From: Temnothorax longispinosus
Taxonomy: Eukaryota > Arthropoda > Insecta > Hymenoptera > Formicidae
Length of the DNA stretch: 64,000 nucleotides
Direction of reading: 5' to 3'
NCBI RefSeq assembly: GCF_030848805.1
Contig: NC_092363.1
Coordinates: 6,634,001-6,698,000, forward strand
The translations under genes were made by a program, and so were the position numbers. The notes below the pieces were generated by a model, which saw nothing but the letters and a program-made list of their open reading frames with translations, made no database searches and had not been told where the DNA came from. Positions 62,352 to 64,000 of this stretch are shown one piece after another; positions within the stretch are counted from its first letter, which is position 1; each line of letters begins with the position of its first letter.

Positions 62352-63505
62352 AAATTTTAACCGTGGTTTTCTTTTTTATCGCGACAACCGTGTTACGTGA
62401 AGACCATTTGTTAGATACGAAACAAAAATGTTTTATACGACATGTAGATTTTATCACTGCGAGACTGATTCTTTCTTTTCGGTAAAACCGTAATATGGTT
62501 TGTAGTCTCGATTTATTATATAAATAAGATACTGAAAATAATACGACATCGTAAAAATTATAAAATATCGCGAAATAATTTTTCATATGCAATAGAAGAA
62601 TTGTAGGTAATAATGTGTAATTATAATTATCATATTATCTGTAATTATATTATTCCAGTAAACACATACTTAGTCGGTGGAATAATAATTGCAGATGCAT
62701 AATAATATACAATTATAATTACATATTCACCTATGATTGTATATTGTATGTAATACGTATTAATTGTGTGCATCAAATTGTATTAAAAATGTTTTTTAAT
62801 CAAATGCACGCGCGAGCAATACAGCGTGACTGACCATTTTTACGCGTTCGCGGTTCTGTATTTGAACCTTTTATCGACCGTGACGGTAACGTAGCGCGCT
62901 CCCCTGCACCGCTCTGCACCGTAGCTCACCGGGTAACGGAACTCATTAATGCTCCTCAGTGTGACATTCGCTAGTTTCATTCATACGATGTAAGTGGATG
63001 ACGTAAGAACATGCTTTTTACTTCGATCTTGAAAACATACTAAAACGAACAATACATTTTATGAAGTCTTCGTGTTGTAATCTCATGTATAAATCAGAGA
63101 TGAAACACGTCTTTCTTGCGAGCAAGTAAAAACTCCACACAATCCATGACAAAATTATGTGAACACACGATGTCATCTAATTCGTGAAATAAATTTGTAA
63201 ATTTTCCACTATTTTATACATATCACGCATAGATTTTTATCGATTGTCTATAACAATGAATTAATCCGCATATCCATTGTATTTTATATACATATACATA
63301 TAATTATTTGATCGTTATCGAATTTACTTGATGTTATCGATATATTAGAATTAGTGCAAATAAGTCACAAGTTACATAATATTTATTCCGAAACAATGTC
63401 TAAATCCTTTTAAATTTTAAAGAAATAATACAAACAGATAGTGTGTAACAGTTTTATAATAATTTAACGTAAGAGATTCATCTGTGTATAAAAAAATATT
63501 TTGTT

Positions 63506-63560
63506 AATAAAGACAAATAAATTAAGTCTGTGATAATATGTGTATCTTGTTGTCAATTCA
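63506..63560 (+). terminator. Candidate polyadenylation region of the nischarin-like gene
   Basis: Two AATAAA hexamers (63506-63511 and 63516-63521) are followed within 10-40 bases by a T/GT-rich stretch (GTCTGTGATAATATGTGTAT and on). That is the classical arrangement of a cleavage site. An earlier AATAAA lies at 63188-63193. Using the distal pair gives a 3' UTR of about 1.2 kb. The link to the gene is inferred from strand and proximity. Confidence 0.45.
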
Positions 63561-63594
63561 TCTATGAGCAGAGTATTACTCTTACCTTACATTT

Positions 63595-63608
63595 GGGGGG
63601 GGGGGGGG
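63595..63608. repeat. Poly-G tract of 14
   Basis: Fourteen guanines about 80 bases past the candidate polyadenylation hexamers. Similar G runs occur at 23121-23130 (10) and 42214-42224 (11). Confidence 0.9.
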
Positions 63609-63720
63609 CATAATATTTTTTGTATATTAAATTCTTATGTTTCATCGTCAGGGAGATATAAATTCGTTGTATTATATTTATAATAGATTTTTATTTAAAT
63701 TTGCATTACCTTTAAATATC

Positions 63721-63785
63721 ATGTTTTGTGTATGTGTGTGTTGTGTATGTATATGTGTATTTGTTGAGTGTGTGTGTTGTTGCAC
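63721..63785. repeat. (GT)n-rich stretch
   Basis: Interrupted TGTG units near the right edge of the window. Confidence 0.85.
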
Positions 63786-64000
63786 ATGTTTCGAAAATAT
63801 TAAAATATTCATAAATAATATCAATATAATGATCATATATTCTAAGCATTGTGTTATAGTCTTTTAACGTACACCTAAACTAACACATACATAAGTTAAC
63901 CGTTACAAACGATCGTTGATTTATGAGTTTCGACTCGTTGGTACGCTAGTGCACAAGTAAGCAATACAGCTCACAGCTTTTCAAAAAAACAAAATGTCAA

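Noticed and set aside
125..63999. tRNA, rRNA, CRISPR arrays, telomeric TTAGG arrays
   Set aside because: I looked for A/B-box and GGTTCGAATCC-type motifs, regularly spaced repeats and TTAGG runs, and found none.

Overview
This window is eukaryotic nuclear DNA from an insect, most likely a hymenopteran and plausibly an ant (inference). AT-rich stretches alternate with islands full of undepleted CpG. Introns start with GT and end with AG. Genes are sparse, and microsatellites, homopolymers and short non-autonomous transposon-like repeats are common. There are no operons, CRISPR arrays or recognisable tRNA/rRNA genes. Most open frames in this GC-rich DNA are chance frames.

Right end (60.5-62.4 kb, + strand): the one gene I can name is a complete three-exon nischarin-type gene, with an N-terminal PX domain followed by leucine-rich repeats. 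It is 468 residues and lacks the long C-terminal part of vertebrate nischarin. A tandem AATAAA with a GU-rich follow-on at about 63.5 kb is a good candidate 3' end.

Left two thirds (- strand): two convincing coding exons, at 44147-44340 (start codon, Cys-rich N-terminus) and 8948-9133 (His/Pro-rich), share splice phase 2. They fit one long-intron gene that runs off the left edge, with an intron of about 35 kb. Two further start exons ending in the same phase (51034-51221 and 27029-27087) and a possible TATA-driven leader exon at about 55.7 kb suggest alternative promoters. I cannot name this gene.

Small candidate genes: a two-exon 64-residue protein at 20900-21501 (+); a two-exon 100-residue protein at 56485-57764 (+); and a 69-residue secreted basic peptide at 33071-33280 (-) with further, frame-broken, coding-like sequence downstream. 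A promoter-like island with a CLEAR-type palindrome lies at 42.4-42.8 kb.

Repeats: two copies in opposite orientation of a TA-flanked Tc1/mariner-like MITE (17306-17572 and 55227-55459); two long palindromes (about 19510-19805 and 52874-53291); a three-unit degenerate tandem array (42861-43375); a hairpin plus paired direct repeats (58861-59678); and many microsatellites. I found no clearly new biological system. The best leads are the unnamed long-intron gene, the small spliced genes and the foldback repeats.
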